64,000 nt of DNA from Lutjanus erythropterus (taxonomy: Eukaryota; Chordata; Actinopteri; Lutjaniformes; Lutjanidae), in assembly GCA_020091685.1 (NCBI GenBank), contig CM034609.1, positions 18,582,204 to 18,646,203 on the forward strand. Direction: 5' to 3'. Position numbers and translations under genes: made by a program. Under the pieces are notes generated by a model. That model made no database searches and was not told the DNA's origin. It saw only the letters and a list, made by a program, of their open reading frames with translations. Below are positions 24,346 through 35,830 of this stretch, piece by piece. Positions within the stretch are counted from its first letter, which is position 1, and the number at the start of each line of letters is the position of its first letter.

Positions 24346-25200
24346 AAGTGTGATAAATCAAAGGTGATTCCATATAAAATGTCTACACAACACACAAATG
24401 GTAGAGATTGCTCTACCTCGTGGCGTGCATCATGCACGACTTCATATTCGAACACTTGTCACTCCACATTTCACTTGTGAGCAAATGCTGTTCCTCCAGC
24501 TGCAGGTGACATGGCATTTTTGACATGGCACGACCCATTTGTCATTTGTCTTTTTGTCAAAAATCTTTAAATCCGGTCAAGAAATACAACGTGCACGTCA
24601 CATTGTCAAGGAGAACATTTCCAGTGATGTGGACACGAAGGAAAACTCTCAAGCAACCACAAGTGGGTGTAACGTAAGAATGAATGTGGAACCAGAAATG
24701 ATATTTCCCTGTAGGCTAGAGCAGGAGGCTGGCCTACATAAAATTACACGGGAAGCACTCTCACTCACATTGTTTACAAGAGTTTCCCCCAGTAACCCAG
24801 TTAGGATTTAAGAAGCCGGTGGTTTTTATTAGTTTTCAGCTGCAGTGAGTCCTTCCCTCTGACGTTCTTGGAAGAGAGGAAATTTGTCTGTGTGGACATT
24901 TTTTACTGCTTTACAAGCAATGATACAATACGTAAAAAAAACCCTCATGAAGCTAAATAATGCTAAAAATGCAGTTAATATCCATTTGGCTGGTATAAGC
25001 CACATGTCAGGATTTCACTAACATCATAGAAAACTGAAGAAATATATTACAATTACACGTATCACTCCTCTTAAAGAAATCACAGTGAAAATAGCTTACT
25101 TCTGCAATGCATCACAATCAAAGCAAAGAAAGTCCATCTAAAAATACTTCATCTATGTATGTATACAAACATACAAAGCCATAATCTCTGCCTGCAGCCA
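24346..25200. other. unassigned sequence
   Basis: AT-rich sequence without a recognised repeat or exon. A + strand ORF at 24,539-24,811 (90 codons) has no recognisable domain. Confidence 0.6.
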
Positions 25201-25520
25201 GACGTGACCTCCTTTGACGTCCCTTCCTAACACCTTCCTCCCCCTCCCCTCAGTTCCCATAGCTCATTGCTGCAAGGCAGCGTCCTGGTTTTCCGAGGTT
25301 GAGGCTTAATGTATGGCGAGTGTGGGGTGGGGGTGGTGGTGGGGGTGAGAGGGGCGGTGGGGAAGAGACAGGAAAGAAAACCAGTCCCTCTCTCTCCCCC
25401 CTGCCTGCCTCAGTCTGAGTGAAAATCAGTTACATAACAGGCACTGTGGAGGCAGCTGCTGCCCCAGTCCCCGAGGTCCCAGGGACTGCTTACATCACAG
25501 AGGTGTAGACAGCAGGAGGA
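25201..25520. promoter_or_regulatory. GC-rich island with G-quadruplex motif
   Basis: A GC-rich block in AT-rich surroundings. It contains TTTGACGTCCC (a CRE-like site), a G-rich run at 25,324-25,362 with five tracts of four or five G, and GAGGCAGCTGCTGCC. It could be an enhancer, an alternative promoter or only a purine-rich tract. Confidence 0.35.
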
Positions 25521-25839
25521 GGAGCTTGTAGACATCTATCCAGTTAGTTTTGAAAAATACTCACTTTGTACCCTAATTTAATTTGACATGAGTGTCTACA
25601 TGCGACCCGCATAGTACAATTTAAATTGTTTACTGGAACATTTTGTACTGTGCAGTGAAGTGAGGGATTGATTCACTAAATACTTCTGCACTTTATAGAT
25701 GTTTGAGATGTTCCAGTACCATTATTTCCTTCCTGAAACCGATTTGATTACCTGAGTTTTGCATATCAGCTGATGCAGATTATAGATAAGATACCAGTGC
25801 ATTAAAAAAATGATTGATTAAGTGTTGAGGTCTATAAAA

Positions 25840-26130
25840 TGTTAGCAAAAGTCATCAATAAACATCACAAGTTACCAGACCTGAAAGTGACATGTGCCCT
25901 ACAAAAGTCCAAAACCCCCAAATTATTCAATTTTCAGGGATATTAAACTGAGAAAACCAGCAAATCTTCACAATTTAGAAGCTGGAACCAGTAAATGTTT
26001 GACATTTTTGCTCATTGAATGACTTAAAATGTTAATCAGTTATCAAAATTATTGTTAATTAATTTTGTGTCGAGGAACTAGTTTAGGTCTGCAACTTATA
26101 ATTATTCTCATTCTTGACTGGTCTGCAGAT
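25840..26130. repeat. hAT-like MITE family ('CGATTAATCG'), decayed copy or copies
   Basis: AAACCAGCAAATCTTCACAA, AGAAGCTGGAACCAGTAAAT, then TTAATCAGTTATCAAAATTA in minus orientation, followed at 26,086 by TTAGGTCTGCAACTTATAAT, the other end of the same family. The blocks match the better preserved nested copies at 32,890-33,540. Confidence 0.75.
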
Positions 26131-26132
26131 TT

Positions 26133-26228
26133 TATGCTTCTGCGCTGGTGACAGCTGTGGCAGGAGACATTATGTTCTAGGGTTGTCCGTGTCTCTGTCC
26201 TTCTGTTCCATTGTAGTGAATGTGACTC
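26133..26228. repeat. dispersed 'GGCATTATGT' repeat, copy 2
   Basis: TATGCTTCTGCGCTGGTGAC, GACATTATGTTCTAGGGTTG and TCCATTGTAGTGAATGTGA share order with 51,822-51,992 and 4,441-4,660. Truncated at its 3' end. Confidence 0.7.
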
Positions 26229-28580
26229 AACTTATTAGAATTTGTTGGTCAATGATTAAGGCCACTGTGGCCACACAAAACATGTTGTCGGCCAAAACGC
26301 AAGAATTCTAATTATCATAAAATCATAGTGCTAATTTAGGCAACATATGATTGCGTGCTGCACAGGAAAACCCCTGAACTTTTTGATTTGTGATCGGTCC
26401 TGTTTGCAGATAAGGCAGCTCACTTATTGTTTTTTTCAAATTTGATTTTTTTTGTAGATTAAATAATTGATTAATTGCCTTATCATTTTAGAACCACACC
26501 AAAATAAAAGCAGCACTGCAAAAAAATCATTTGGGTCACTGCAGTACATATTTTTCAGTGTTTCTTCAGTATTTATGAGTGTTAAATACGGGAGGACAGG
26601 GATGGACAGACATGGGTTGTTACTTTGATTTTGCAGTTTGCTGACTCTAGCAGAGACACCATGAGTGTGATGGAGGATGTTGTAGAAGCTGTTTCTAAAT
26701 CGCCTTCAACTTTGGAGTACATCATGTCACACTCCAGTCGATAAAACCTTTAAATTCAGTCTCTGAGCTTTCTTCTCTGCTGACAGCAGACATACCATCT
26801 CCTGCCATATATCCTTCCTTTGTGTGCATTGAAATACAAATCCATTTCTTTTACTGAGCACAGTTAGTTAGCAGAAAACTTTCTTTTGCACTTGGTTTTT
26901 CCTGGTATGCTTTCTCTGTGACAAAGAAGTCTGTGTCAGCTGACATAATCAGTGTTGGTAAATACCATGCTAAATTGAAAACATGTGGTGATGAGAAAGG
27001 ATGCTCCCCTAATGGTAATAATGTGCACAGTAAATCTGATTTAGTGTATCCATGTTGTTGACAGTAAGCCAATTAACAGAGTACTTCTGCCCACTTCCAG
27101 CTGCACAGGAAAAATACCCCCAGACGTTAAAACGGGCCTTAAATTAAGGAACATTGTAAAGAGCCTTTAAAGTTCTCACACCAGAGAGACACACAGGAGA
27201 CTTGGTCACATGGTATCCATCTTAACCATAGGCTGTCAAGAGGCCCCGTGCAACAAGGTTAGATGAGTTAGTATGTAAAGGACGGGAATGAGTTCATTCT
27301 AGCTGAACTGATATTACAAATAATTGTGCTATTGTTGTTTTAGCATGAATTTAATAATTTTTTTTTTCATTGAAAAGTTTACTTTTCAACTGTAAAACAT
27401 TATTCTGATCGTAGGTGTTCTTGTAACCAGTGACCAAATTTGACAAATATACGTTTATGATTTTATTTTTAAAAAGTATTGACCGACCTTTTGGATTTTA
27501 AAACGTCGTTGTCTTCTGTGGTCACGTCTCTCTTGAACTATTGGCTATGCTGTTACGTTGCCCTCCTTGACTTCTGGTGACACAGCTTCTGTTTGTCTGT
27601 ATACGTAAGCTTTCAGAGAACATGCACAAACATAGAACGCAGACAGACAGATAAATGAGCTGTTAGTTGCTGTCCATGTAGGGTGACCTGATTTAGTCAG
27701 AAAGGTGATTTAATAGCCTTAACCGTGCTATCAAGTCAAGGTACAAACGGATTGAACCTTTTATTAGCAACATGAGTCTTCACTGGCACACTAGCCTCAG
27801 TCCAAGTGCAACAACAACATTCCTACGCTTCCTTTTGTAGCATTCATATTTTTTGTAAATTAGCATTAAAAGTTCATGAACACGCCGAAGTCGTGGAGCA
27901 CATGAATGAAGTATTATTTGGGCTAATTTGCTTTGCTCTCTCTGCAGAGGACTGTGTGGGTGTGTACAGACTGTGCCTGATCCCTCGCTCTCCTGTCAGG
28001 GTGTGATACATTACACCTTTATCATTGTCATTGTTACACTGTTGTCATGGTGTCAGGTGACTCTGTACGTCATTCCCAGCGCACTGTAATTCTGTTCGCA
28101 TTCAGCATGAGCAGCACTACAATTAGCCAGAAATACTGAAAACACCTGTGTGGGTGCAGTGCAGGGCCTTCATGCAAATCACTCAAGGAGTGTAGGGAAA
28201 TGTGGGGAGATTCAGCGAGCCAGTGTCGTGGAATTACCACCTGAGGCCGCAGTGGCCGCTGTTCAGCCCAGGCTCTAACTGTAGCCCTGTAGAGGCCAAT
28301 ACAGATATAAATAATTGACAGTTGGCCTATAGCAGCAGGGTTTTCAAGTCTGAGGCTGTGGGCCCCCTCCTCTCAGGCCAAGGTTGGAAATGGTGGCCCC
28401 ATTAGTTGACTTGCCAAGTTTCACTCAATTCCTGGATGTCTAAGGGATCATGATTATGTCATTTGATCCCATAGACACTCAACAATTGTGCCAGGATAGC
28501 CTAATATTGCTGTTTGGCATGACTTCAGACTACATCATACATAAATAGGGTCTGTTATTGCTCTGTGGGTGACAAACTAT
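26229..28580. other. unassigned sequence
   Basis: No repeat or gene recognised, apart from a short AATTGATTAATTGCC piece near 26,470 that may be a scrap of the hAT-like family. A possible acceptor/donor pair around 27,947-28,000 gives no known protein, so I do not call an exon. Confidence 0.55.
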
Positions 28581-28582
28581 TA

Positions 28583-28640
28583 GAGCTGCAGCTAGCAATT
28601 ATTTTTTTTAAAATGAATAATCTAAAGACAATCAAAACAT
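28583..28640. repeat. hAT-like MITE family, end fragment
   Basis: AGAGCTGCAGCTAGCAATTA followed by an AT-rich stretch: the characteristic start of the family, then truncated. Confidence 0.5.
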
Positions 28641-29139
28641 GAGTCATTACTATTTCAGTGTTTTATTGAGTCATGATCCTGAAAAAGTAAACCTGTGAAG
28701 CGCATTAGAATAATGATAATGGTGGCATATTTTAAAATGAATCTGATTTCCAGATCATAGACTCCATTTGTCACATGCCTGATCAGAAAAATACTTAAAT
28801 TACAAAGGATTGCTATGACACATATTAATTTAATCAACAGTCGACCCTTTGCCTGAACTGGACAATCAGTATGTTTTGTACTTAAGTACTTGACTTAAAA
28901 CTTAAAATGGGTATGACATGGATTTATTTCATCACTGGACTATTATGCAGGTAAGATCAGTGTTGGGCAAGGAAAACAACAACGGTCAATAAGCTAATAT
29001 CAGCTGATATATTGACCTGTGTAATATATCGGCCTAGCTTGAGCTCTAACTTTCTCAACTGATCAAAGTGTAATATAGTTTTTAAATTATTAAAAGCTCT
29101 TTCAATGTAATGGAATTATAAGGTGATTTCCACTGAAAC

Positions 29140-29390
29140 ACTGAGTTGATTAATTGATGAATAGATCAAGAATATTAATCATCACTTTCTTTTATGTTCC
29201 TCAAACAGTTTAAGTTAACAGTTTATAATGTATCGAGGAAAGCTGATGAGCGTTTGATAGTGTTAACTTGTCAGTTGTGAGGATTTGCTGCTTTTCTCTG
29301 TTATATATCAGTCTAACTTGAATGTCTTTGGGTTTTAGACTGTTGGTTGGACAAAACAAGACATTTGAACATGTCAACCCGGGGTTTTGG
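29140..29390. repeat. hAT-like MITE family copy
   Basis: TTGATTAATTGATGAATAGA, GATTTGCTGCTTTTCTCTG, GAATGTCTTTGGGTTTTAGA, CTGTTGGTTGGACAAAACAA. This is the interior of the same family, in the same order as at 32,890-33,100. Confidence 0.75.
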
Positions 29391-29544
29391 AAATCATGTC
29401 AATCAATCGGTTAACCTGAAAAGTGAGTAAAAAAGAAACCCCAGATGACTGTAATTAAGGGGAAGAAAGAGAATGGGATAGGAAAGAGATAAAGAGCCTG
29501 AACAGAGGGACTACTTTGAAGTTAGTACCTGGTGGATACACAAC

Positions 29545-29850
29545 CTTAGTGCCAAAGATTTGATGCCTGCAGCACGTTCCAAAAAGTTGGGACACGGCGA
29601 AGTTTACCACTGTATTACATCACTTTTTCTTTTTTACAACACTCAGCGTTGGAGAAGTGAGGACACTAATTGCTGAAGTGAAAGTGAAATTCTTTCCCAT
29701 TCTTGCTTGATATATGATGTCAGTTTCAGGATCTCTTTGTTGTATTTTGCACTTCATAGTGTGCAACACATTTTCAATAGGAGACAGGTCCGGACTGGTG
29801 TCGCTGTGTTTTTGAAGTCTACTGGCTGAGGCTAATGCAACCCTCACTGT
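29545..29850 (-). pseudogene. Tc1/mariner-like transposase, C-terminal remnant
   Basis: On the minus strand, DTSPDLSPIENVLHTMKCKI carries the SPDLSPIENVW-type motif around the third catalytic acid of Tc1/mariner DDE transposases. It continues to a VIQW-stop at 29,604 after a break in an A/T homopolymer. Downstream the 3' end TTGGAACGTGCTGCAGGCAT follows. The N-terminal two thirds are absent, so the piece is inactive. Confidence 0.88.
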
Positions 29851-31130
29851 CCACTTTAACTATCGCAACATCAGCAAATCAAATTAAAGATGCTTACTAT
29901 TATTTGATGTTTTCTATGCTTTATACACAAAATCTGTCTATGTTTTTGCCCTAAGAAACATTTGTGTTAAATATTTGCTGTATTAGAGGTGGCAGCAAAA
30001 AGAAAACATAAAGACGAAGAGAAAAGTTGCAGAGGTCAGAGTTGGCAAGAGTTGGCATCTGAACGAGAAAGGAGCCCTGATATCCTGTCCGAAATTCTGT
30101 GTAAAGCTAACTGCGGCCATTAATTTTCTTCTGGTGACTGAATGGCTGGTTAGCTCTTACTACCAGCTCTATATGGCTGTTCATGCCACACAGAGCGGTG
30201 TTCAGACTGTCCCTGTTGGTCACTCTAGTCGGTGTCTTCTTACCCCATGTGTCGCACACTAACCATGAGGCCACACCCCCTACAGTGGTTGTCCTGTGCA
30301 GACCTCTGCTGCATCTTTTAAATAGGCTGCAGGGAGCTAGCAGAGTCTCAGTTTTGAGAACATGGGTGGCAAAAACATGTTTGACAAAGTGTATGAACAG
30401 TGTGAGTCAATGTAATAATGTTTTCATTGAAAAAGTTAGGAATAAACATAAAAAATCTGTGCTGTCTACTCGCAATTGTTGCTTTAAGGTGATGCTTAAG
30501 GGGGCAGTCTGAGAGATGATGGAAGCAGTGGGGTAGAACGACGACTAAGCACAGCTTTGAAGTCAGCTGTTGGTGTTTCTTCTTTTCTAAAATGCAATTG
30601 GTCACATGCTGTGTTCCTCACAGGGGGAAACCAATCACAGTAGCTCCTCTCAAATGGGACTGATGTAATTGCGTCATCCAGGAGCACTCTGTAACAAGAA
30701 CAAGCAAGCTCTCCCTCTTTCATTCAAACAAAAAGCGGTAATGGTCACAGCAGGAGAAAGACAAAATTAAATCTCAAGATGTTATTATAATTATTAATTG
30801 TTCCAGGTAGGCTTTTAAAGTTGGATTGTTTTAATTCATGTATACTGCCTCTGAAGACAGAAAGAAATCTCAGTTATTTAACAGACTTGGAGAACTCCTT
30901 ACAGTCGGCTTCAATCTAATGTTATGATGTGATTTTAATACAGTTACATCAGAAAATGACAACAGCTGTCCTTTTTGTTTTTGACTGTATTTCTATGCTG
31001 AAGTTTTTATAGGTGTTTCTATAGACTTTGTGTAGCAGAGTGGTTCTACAAGCAGGTCAGTGCATCATTAGATGTTTCAGAGAGTTACAAGCTTCTGTAA
31101 ATGCATCATGAAAACAATACAGCATGTATT
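29851..31130. other. unassigned sequence
   Basis: No exon or named repeat recognised. Confidence 0.6.
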
Positions 31131-31134
31131 GATA

Positions 31135-31320
31135 TTAGAAAATGTACTTGGTAATTTGTACTTTTGAATACTTAAGTATTTTTAAAAGCAAGAACTCTAG
31201 TACTTTAACTCAAGTAAAATTTTGACTGAGCAACTTTCACTTGTAGTTGAGTAATATTTGACCAGGAGTATCTATACTTTGACTCAAGTACTGGGGTTGA
31301 GTACTTTGTCCACTTCTGGC
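31135..31320. repeat. dispersed 'ACTTTAACTCAAGTA' repeat fragment
   Basis: TACTTTTGAATACTTAAGTA, AGTACTTTAACTCAAGTAAA and TTGAGTACTTTGTCCACTTC are blocks of a common percomorph repeat related in style to 3,832-4,190. Confidence 0.6.
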
Positions 31321-31591
31321 AATGAGTGAAGCTTCAAAGCTTTGGAGTATTCAGTACGGGCCTACATTCACCAACTTAACCAGTCTTTTTTTTGCCTCTG
31401 TTCAAACTTCTTTGCTGGGATCAAGTTCAGAATAAAGTCAGTTCCTGCACTGATGCAGAGCTGATGTATGTGTTTGGGAACAGACTTCCTTCTTTGGAAT
31501 TGGAATTTTTGGTATGAGGTGATTCCCTGCACAACAGAAGAATCCAAGAAAGTGGTCTGCATGTTGCCTTCTACGCATCTGATGTATCAGC

Positions 31592-31835
31592 AAAAATATT
31601 AACGCAACACTCATGTTTTTGCTCTCATTTTTCATGAGTTGAAGTAAACAATTAAGACGACTTCTACAAATTGGCTGAAATCCTTGTTAGTGAGCACTTC
31701 TCCTTTGCCAAGATAATCCATCCACCTGACAGGTGTGGTATATAAAGATGCTGATTAAACAGCATGATTATTGCACAGGTGTGCCTTAGACTGTCACAAT
31801 AGAAGGACACTGTAAAATGTGCAGTTTTTTTCTTG
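31592..31835 (+). mobile_element. Tc1-like element, 5' terminal fragment
   Basis: Blocks AAAATATTAACGCAACACTC, TTGTTAGTGAGCACTTCTCC, GATAATCCATCCACCTGACA, CATGATTATTGCACAGGTGT and AAAATGTGCAGTTTTTTT are the 5' non-coding region of a fish Tc1-family element I remember well. The transposase ORF that should follow is gone. Confidence 0.8.
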
Positions 31836-31871
31836 AAAATGAGGCTACAGATACCAATTATCATTTTTTTA

Positions 31872-32040
31872 CCAGGAGGGTAAAGTCACGACCTGCCCTT
31901 CTTGGCCTCTGATTGGCGTACCCTGATATTCTTACCCTTAACCAATCACTCCACATGCCTAAAACTAACTAACCCAACCAATGAAGGCAACAAGTACTAG
32001 CCAATCAAATCACACAAAGTAGGTGGGTCATCACTCCTGG
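31872..32040. repeat. short MITE-like element with CCAGGAG termini
   Basis: 169 bp bounded by CCAGGAG and its exact inverse CTCCTGG. Inside are opposed CCTCTGATTGG and CCAATCAAATC blocks and ACGACCTGCCC facing GGTGGGTCATC. I see no clear target-site duplication. It lies directly after the Tc1-like fragment. Confidence 0.6.
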
Positions 32041-32889
32041 GGATAAAAAAATTTGTGTCTGTAGTCCAACCATTTTCCGTGCATAGAATAAATCTTTGTT
32101 CCGTCCTCAGTTGAATATGTGTCAGAAAGAGTTTAGAAATGATCGCATTCTGTTTTATTTATGTTTTACACAGCGTCACAGCTTTTTTTGGAGTCGTGCT
32201 TGTACATACTGTACATACTGCCTGAGTGAGTACAAAATAAAACAGGCTGTCCAGCTCTTAAGTGTGCTCATTCACACACACACACACACGCGCACACACA
32301 CAGACACATGGTATTGTAGAGCCTCGGGGCACCTCCTTGGTACTGGTTTCTTTGGAATGTTCTGTTCTTTTCTGTCGAGGCAGAAACATCTTTATGTAAG
32401 TCAGCCTCAATTCAATTAGTCTTAAACACCAGATGTATCCCACGCAGAAAATTAAATATCTATCAGCCAGAGAAGGACAATTCTCCCTCCATCTGACAGG
32501 AAGTGACTTATAAAGGCGGTCTTAAATTGGAATTGAGAATCACCAGAGGTCTCATGATATGTTGTTTTAGGGTCATGACATAGTGCTTTAACTGAGTTTG
32601 AGTCTTAATGTTCTTTTACTTGAGTGATTCAAAGGGACGTGTACCCAAAACATGAGACAAAGCTGGACACATTAACGATTAGAATCGCATACGGAAAGAG
32701 TTTGTGGACGTGTTTCTTAGCAGCGTGTTAGTACCAACCGCTGACCTCCTGAAGGGGTGTTGGAGTTGTTAATAATTAATGAATTAGTCTTTATTACTCT
32801 AGTCTTTTCTCTACAGTCAGTGATTCCCACTCCTGCCCACCTTGACAGCCACAACCAGTTCCCCAACCACAGCAAATGGCACTAAGATG
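32041..32889. other. unassigned sequence with AC microsatellite
   Basis: Contains (AC)n with CGC interruptions at 32,272-32,304. No exon recognised. Confidence 0.6.
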
Positions 32890-33540
32890 TAGAGCCGCAG
32901 CGATTAGTCGATCGAAAGAAAATTAGTTGCCAACTATTTTAATAAACGATTAATTGTTTTGGTCATTTTCACAGGAAAACATCAAATATTTGCTGGTTCC
33001 AGCTTTTTAAATGCAAAGATCTGCTGATTGTCATTTATAATAGTAAATGAAGAGTCTTTGGGTTTTGGACTGTTGCCATTTTGAGGATGTCACTTTGGGC
33101 CAGAGCTACAGCTAACAATCATTTTAATTGTTGATTAAACTGTTGATTATTTTCTCAGTTGGTTGATTAGTTGTTTGGTCTAGAAAATTTCAGAAAATTG
33201 TGAAAAATGTTAATCAGTGTCTACCAAAGCCAAAGGTGATGTCCTCAAATGTCAAACTCTCAAAGATACTCAGTTTACTGTCACAGAGTTAAGAAAGACT
33301 TAAGAAACCAGAAAATATTCTCATTTAAGAAGCTGAAATCAGAAAGTGTTGACTATTGATTACCAAAATAGTTGGTGATTAATTTAATTATCGATTAATT
33401 GCTCTACTTTGGGCTCTGGGAAATTGTGATGAGCATTTTTCACAATTATGGGACATTTTATAGACTTAAATGATTAATAGATTTATTATGAAAATAATCG
33501 GCAGGTTAATTGATAATGAAACTAATTTGTTGCAGTTCCA
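32890..33540. mobile_element. outer hAT-type MITE, interrupted by a second copy
   Basis: Begins TAGAGCCGCAGCGATTAGTC and ends TTTGTTGCAGTTCCA, the inverse in kind of the start. The flanking 8 bp are CTAAGATG (32,882-32,889) and CTAAAATG (33,541-33,548), seven of eight identical, fitting an old hAT target-site duplication. The interior (TTTGGGTTTTGGACTGTTG, CTGGGAAATTGTGATGAGCA) is split by the inner element. It has no coding capacity. Confidence 0.85.
33101..33406. mobile_element. inner hAT-type MITE with perfect 8-bp duplication
   Basis: A 306-bp element from CAGAGCTACAG to AATTGCTCTA, with short inverted ends (CAGAGC / GCTCTA). It is flanked by a perfect CTTTGGGC duplication at 33,093-33,100 and 33,407-33,414, the 8-bp length typical of hAT transposition. 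Removing the element and one duplication restores the expected TTTGGGCTCTGGGAAATT continuity of the outer copy. Confidence 0.9.
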
Positions 33541-33548
33541 CTAAAATG

Positions 33549-34170
33549 TTCACATCAATTACAAGATCATTTGATGGCAAAAGGGAAATCTTCAGACGTT
33601 GTTAACCTTTGCTTAAAGAAAGAAAAACAATTCTGTTGGACAAAAATGTTTATATCTCTCAGAGTGTGTTGTTGGGAAAAGTTTGGTGACGTACGAGTTT
33701 TTAAAAAAATATTATAAAATCACGAGCTGTATATAAGGTAAGGTACAGAAGGTGAGAGACAGAAACAGACTGTAAATGAAAAGAAGCCAAAATGGTATCC
33801 ACCGTGGCACCTGCTGTGTCCATCAATAATGTGGGATAAAGGCAGGATAATATAAAAGGGGATTTAAACAGAGGCTATTATCTTGAAAACAGGCCAAGGA
33901 TCTAAAGATATTAAGGTCTGGAACAAAGCAGAGAAGACTGGAATTTGTCTTGGAAGACATAAACCCTTCTGTTAGTATTGGGTTTAACTGTTCTGCCCCT
34001 ACTTGAGGGCAACACTAATGGCTAAAGTTGAAATGGCTCACGTGTAAAAGTTGACTATTAACACATTCAGCAGATGTTAACATCTCTTGTGTTTTTGTCC
34101 ATCTGACAAGTATAAGTCTGTTGCTGAACTTGTGGATAATGAAAATGGTGGATGTGAACTGCAACATTAT
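33549..34170. other. unassigned sequence
   Basis: AT-rich, no exon or named repeat recognised. Confidence 0.6.
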
Positions 34171-34174
34171 AGTC

Positions 34175-34470
34175 AAATTGCTGAGCTCCAGTTGGACAAA
34201 ATGATACCAAAGATAATTTTGTTTGGCTACAAAAACTATAGAGTGATCAACAAAAAAATCATTTAAGGCAGTATGCAAAATGTTCTCATCAAAAATTACA
34301 GAGAGAAGCAACAACTTCCAAATTTATTCAATATTAAAAATTGCACAAACAAAGGCTGCTTTGTTAGATGCAAATTATGACTTGTTTAGGACTCAGAACC
34401 TGAAGGTTAGGACTTGGGACTGGACTTGGGACTTGAGTGCAAAGACTTGAGACTTACTTGTGACTTGCAA
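34175..34470. repeat. dispersed 'GACTTGTTTAGGACTCAG' repeat, uninterrupted copy
   Basis: GAGCTCCAGTTGGACAAAAT, AGTGATCAACAAAAAAATCA, AGCAACAACTTCCAAATTTA, GACTTGTTTAGGACTCAG and GACTTGGGACTTGAGTGCAA run without a break. Comparison with 18,085-18,400 plus 19,835-19,935 shows the other copy is split. Confidence 0.75.
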
Positions 34471-35505
34471 AAACATAACATACATAACTCTCACCGCTGT
34501 CAGGTATAGACTGGCACTGTAAAACAGAGCCCTACTGGGTCTTTTGTATAATTTGATGTATTTTAGGTGAAAAAAACAAGACAATAACCAGAATTATTCT
34601 TCATTTGAACTCAGTAAAAATTAAACTAGGTCAGCATCATGCTTTTGTGTTTGCTACGTTTGTAACGGGACACCACAAATACAATTTAAACAAAACCAAG
34701 GGGAAGTGATCCATCTGTCCACCTACTGCTTTACAGCGTTTTCAGCATTAACACTGATGGGCCAGTGGGATGCTAAACTTTGTAATTGTTTGTCCATGTG
34801 TCACTCTTGATATCTCACACTCTCCTGATCGAATTAGCTCAAACCTTGAGGAAATTATGCATCTCATCAATGTGGTTCCATGCATTTAAATTACAGTGAC
34901 TGGCCCAGAGGAGGACATTACGTCAATCATTTAGTGCTCATCCACTTGTCACGTGTGGCGTCCAAGATGCCGCTGATCAAATTCTCATTAACCTGTTCTC
35001 AGTGGATGTGGGGGACTGAGCTGGTGGGCTTTCACCGAGAAGTGAAAGAAACAATTTACAAAGTATGCAGCAAAGTTCTGGGTCCATAAAAGAGGCCAAC
35101 TAACCCGAACTAAACTCAGGCTATGAGAAGAGAATCTGACAAATTGTTATCATTTCACCACTCCCCAGTTGATAATCTACTGAAAACACAATGGATAGTG
35201 AAAATCTGGAGGAACATTGTGCCATATTTAAAGATAAAACAACATATTTGGCAACCTATTAGCTACTCTGTGTCAACAGCTAACATTAGCATTCAGCCAC
35301 TTCCTAGCTAATGTTATTCCTGCCACACAAAAAACACACAGCTTAAGTGTCTGTAACACACTTTTGTGTTGAATGTATGAACATTTCACAGATATATGTG
35401 CTCCAGTGAGTAAAATGTCATGTTACTGACTTATCCAAAAATATTTCTGAAGTCGGAAAATGGTCTGAAATGAAAAAACTCATGGAATATCCGCACTTCT
35501 CTGAA
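34471..35505. other. unassigned sequence
   Basis: No exon or named repeat recognised. Confidence 0.6.
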
Positions 35506-35509
35506 CTAT

Positions 35510-35830
35510 ATAAAAAAATATAGTGTCAAAACTCCTTAGGTATTGAAATTTGGTACCGAATGACAAATAATTTTTGATACTCGATAGTACTGAAGCAATT
35601 CGGTGCCATGAAAGTATCGAAGTACCTGGTTGTGCGAATATGCTGAATAACACAAACAAACTTATCAACTGAGGCAGCGGCTGACCAGCAATTCCAGTGT
35701 TCTGCGATGTAAAATGACGTTTTGCCAAAGGAGTCCACTGGCTTTGCAGAGAGCGATATTTGGCTTATATAACAGTGGTTTCCCTCACATAACCCCACTT
35801 CAAAAAATATGAACTATCCCTTTAAGATGA
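35510..35830. repeat. dispersed repeats including 'GAACTATCCCTTTAAG' end
   Basis: The first part (GGTATTGAAATTTGGTACCG, GAAGCAATTCGGTGCC, AAGTATCGAAGTAC) resembles a TCGGTACC-rich fish repeat. The second part (GATATTTGGCTTAT, CATAACCCCACTTC, AATATGAACTATCCCTTTAA) is related to the right half of the palindromic element at 23,748-24,345. Confidence 0.6.

Noticed and set aside
27806..28006. Possible exon near 27,947-28,000 with an acceptor-like CTCTCTCTGCAG
   Set aside because: The translated piece matches nothing known, and such acceptor-like sites are common in 40 kb of intron-like DNA.
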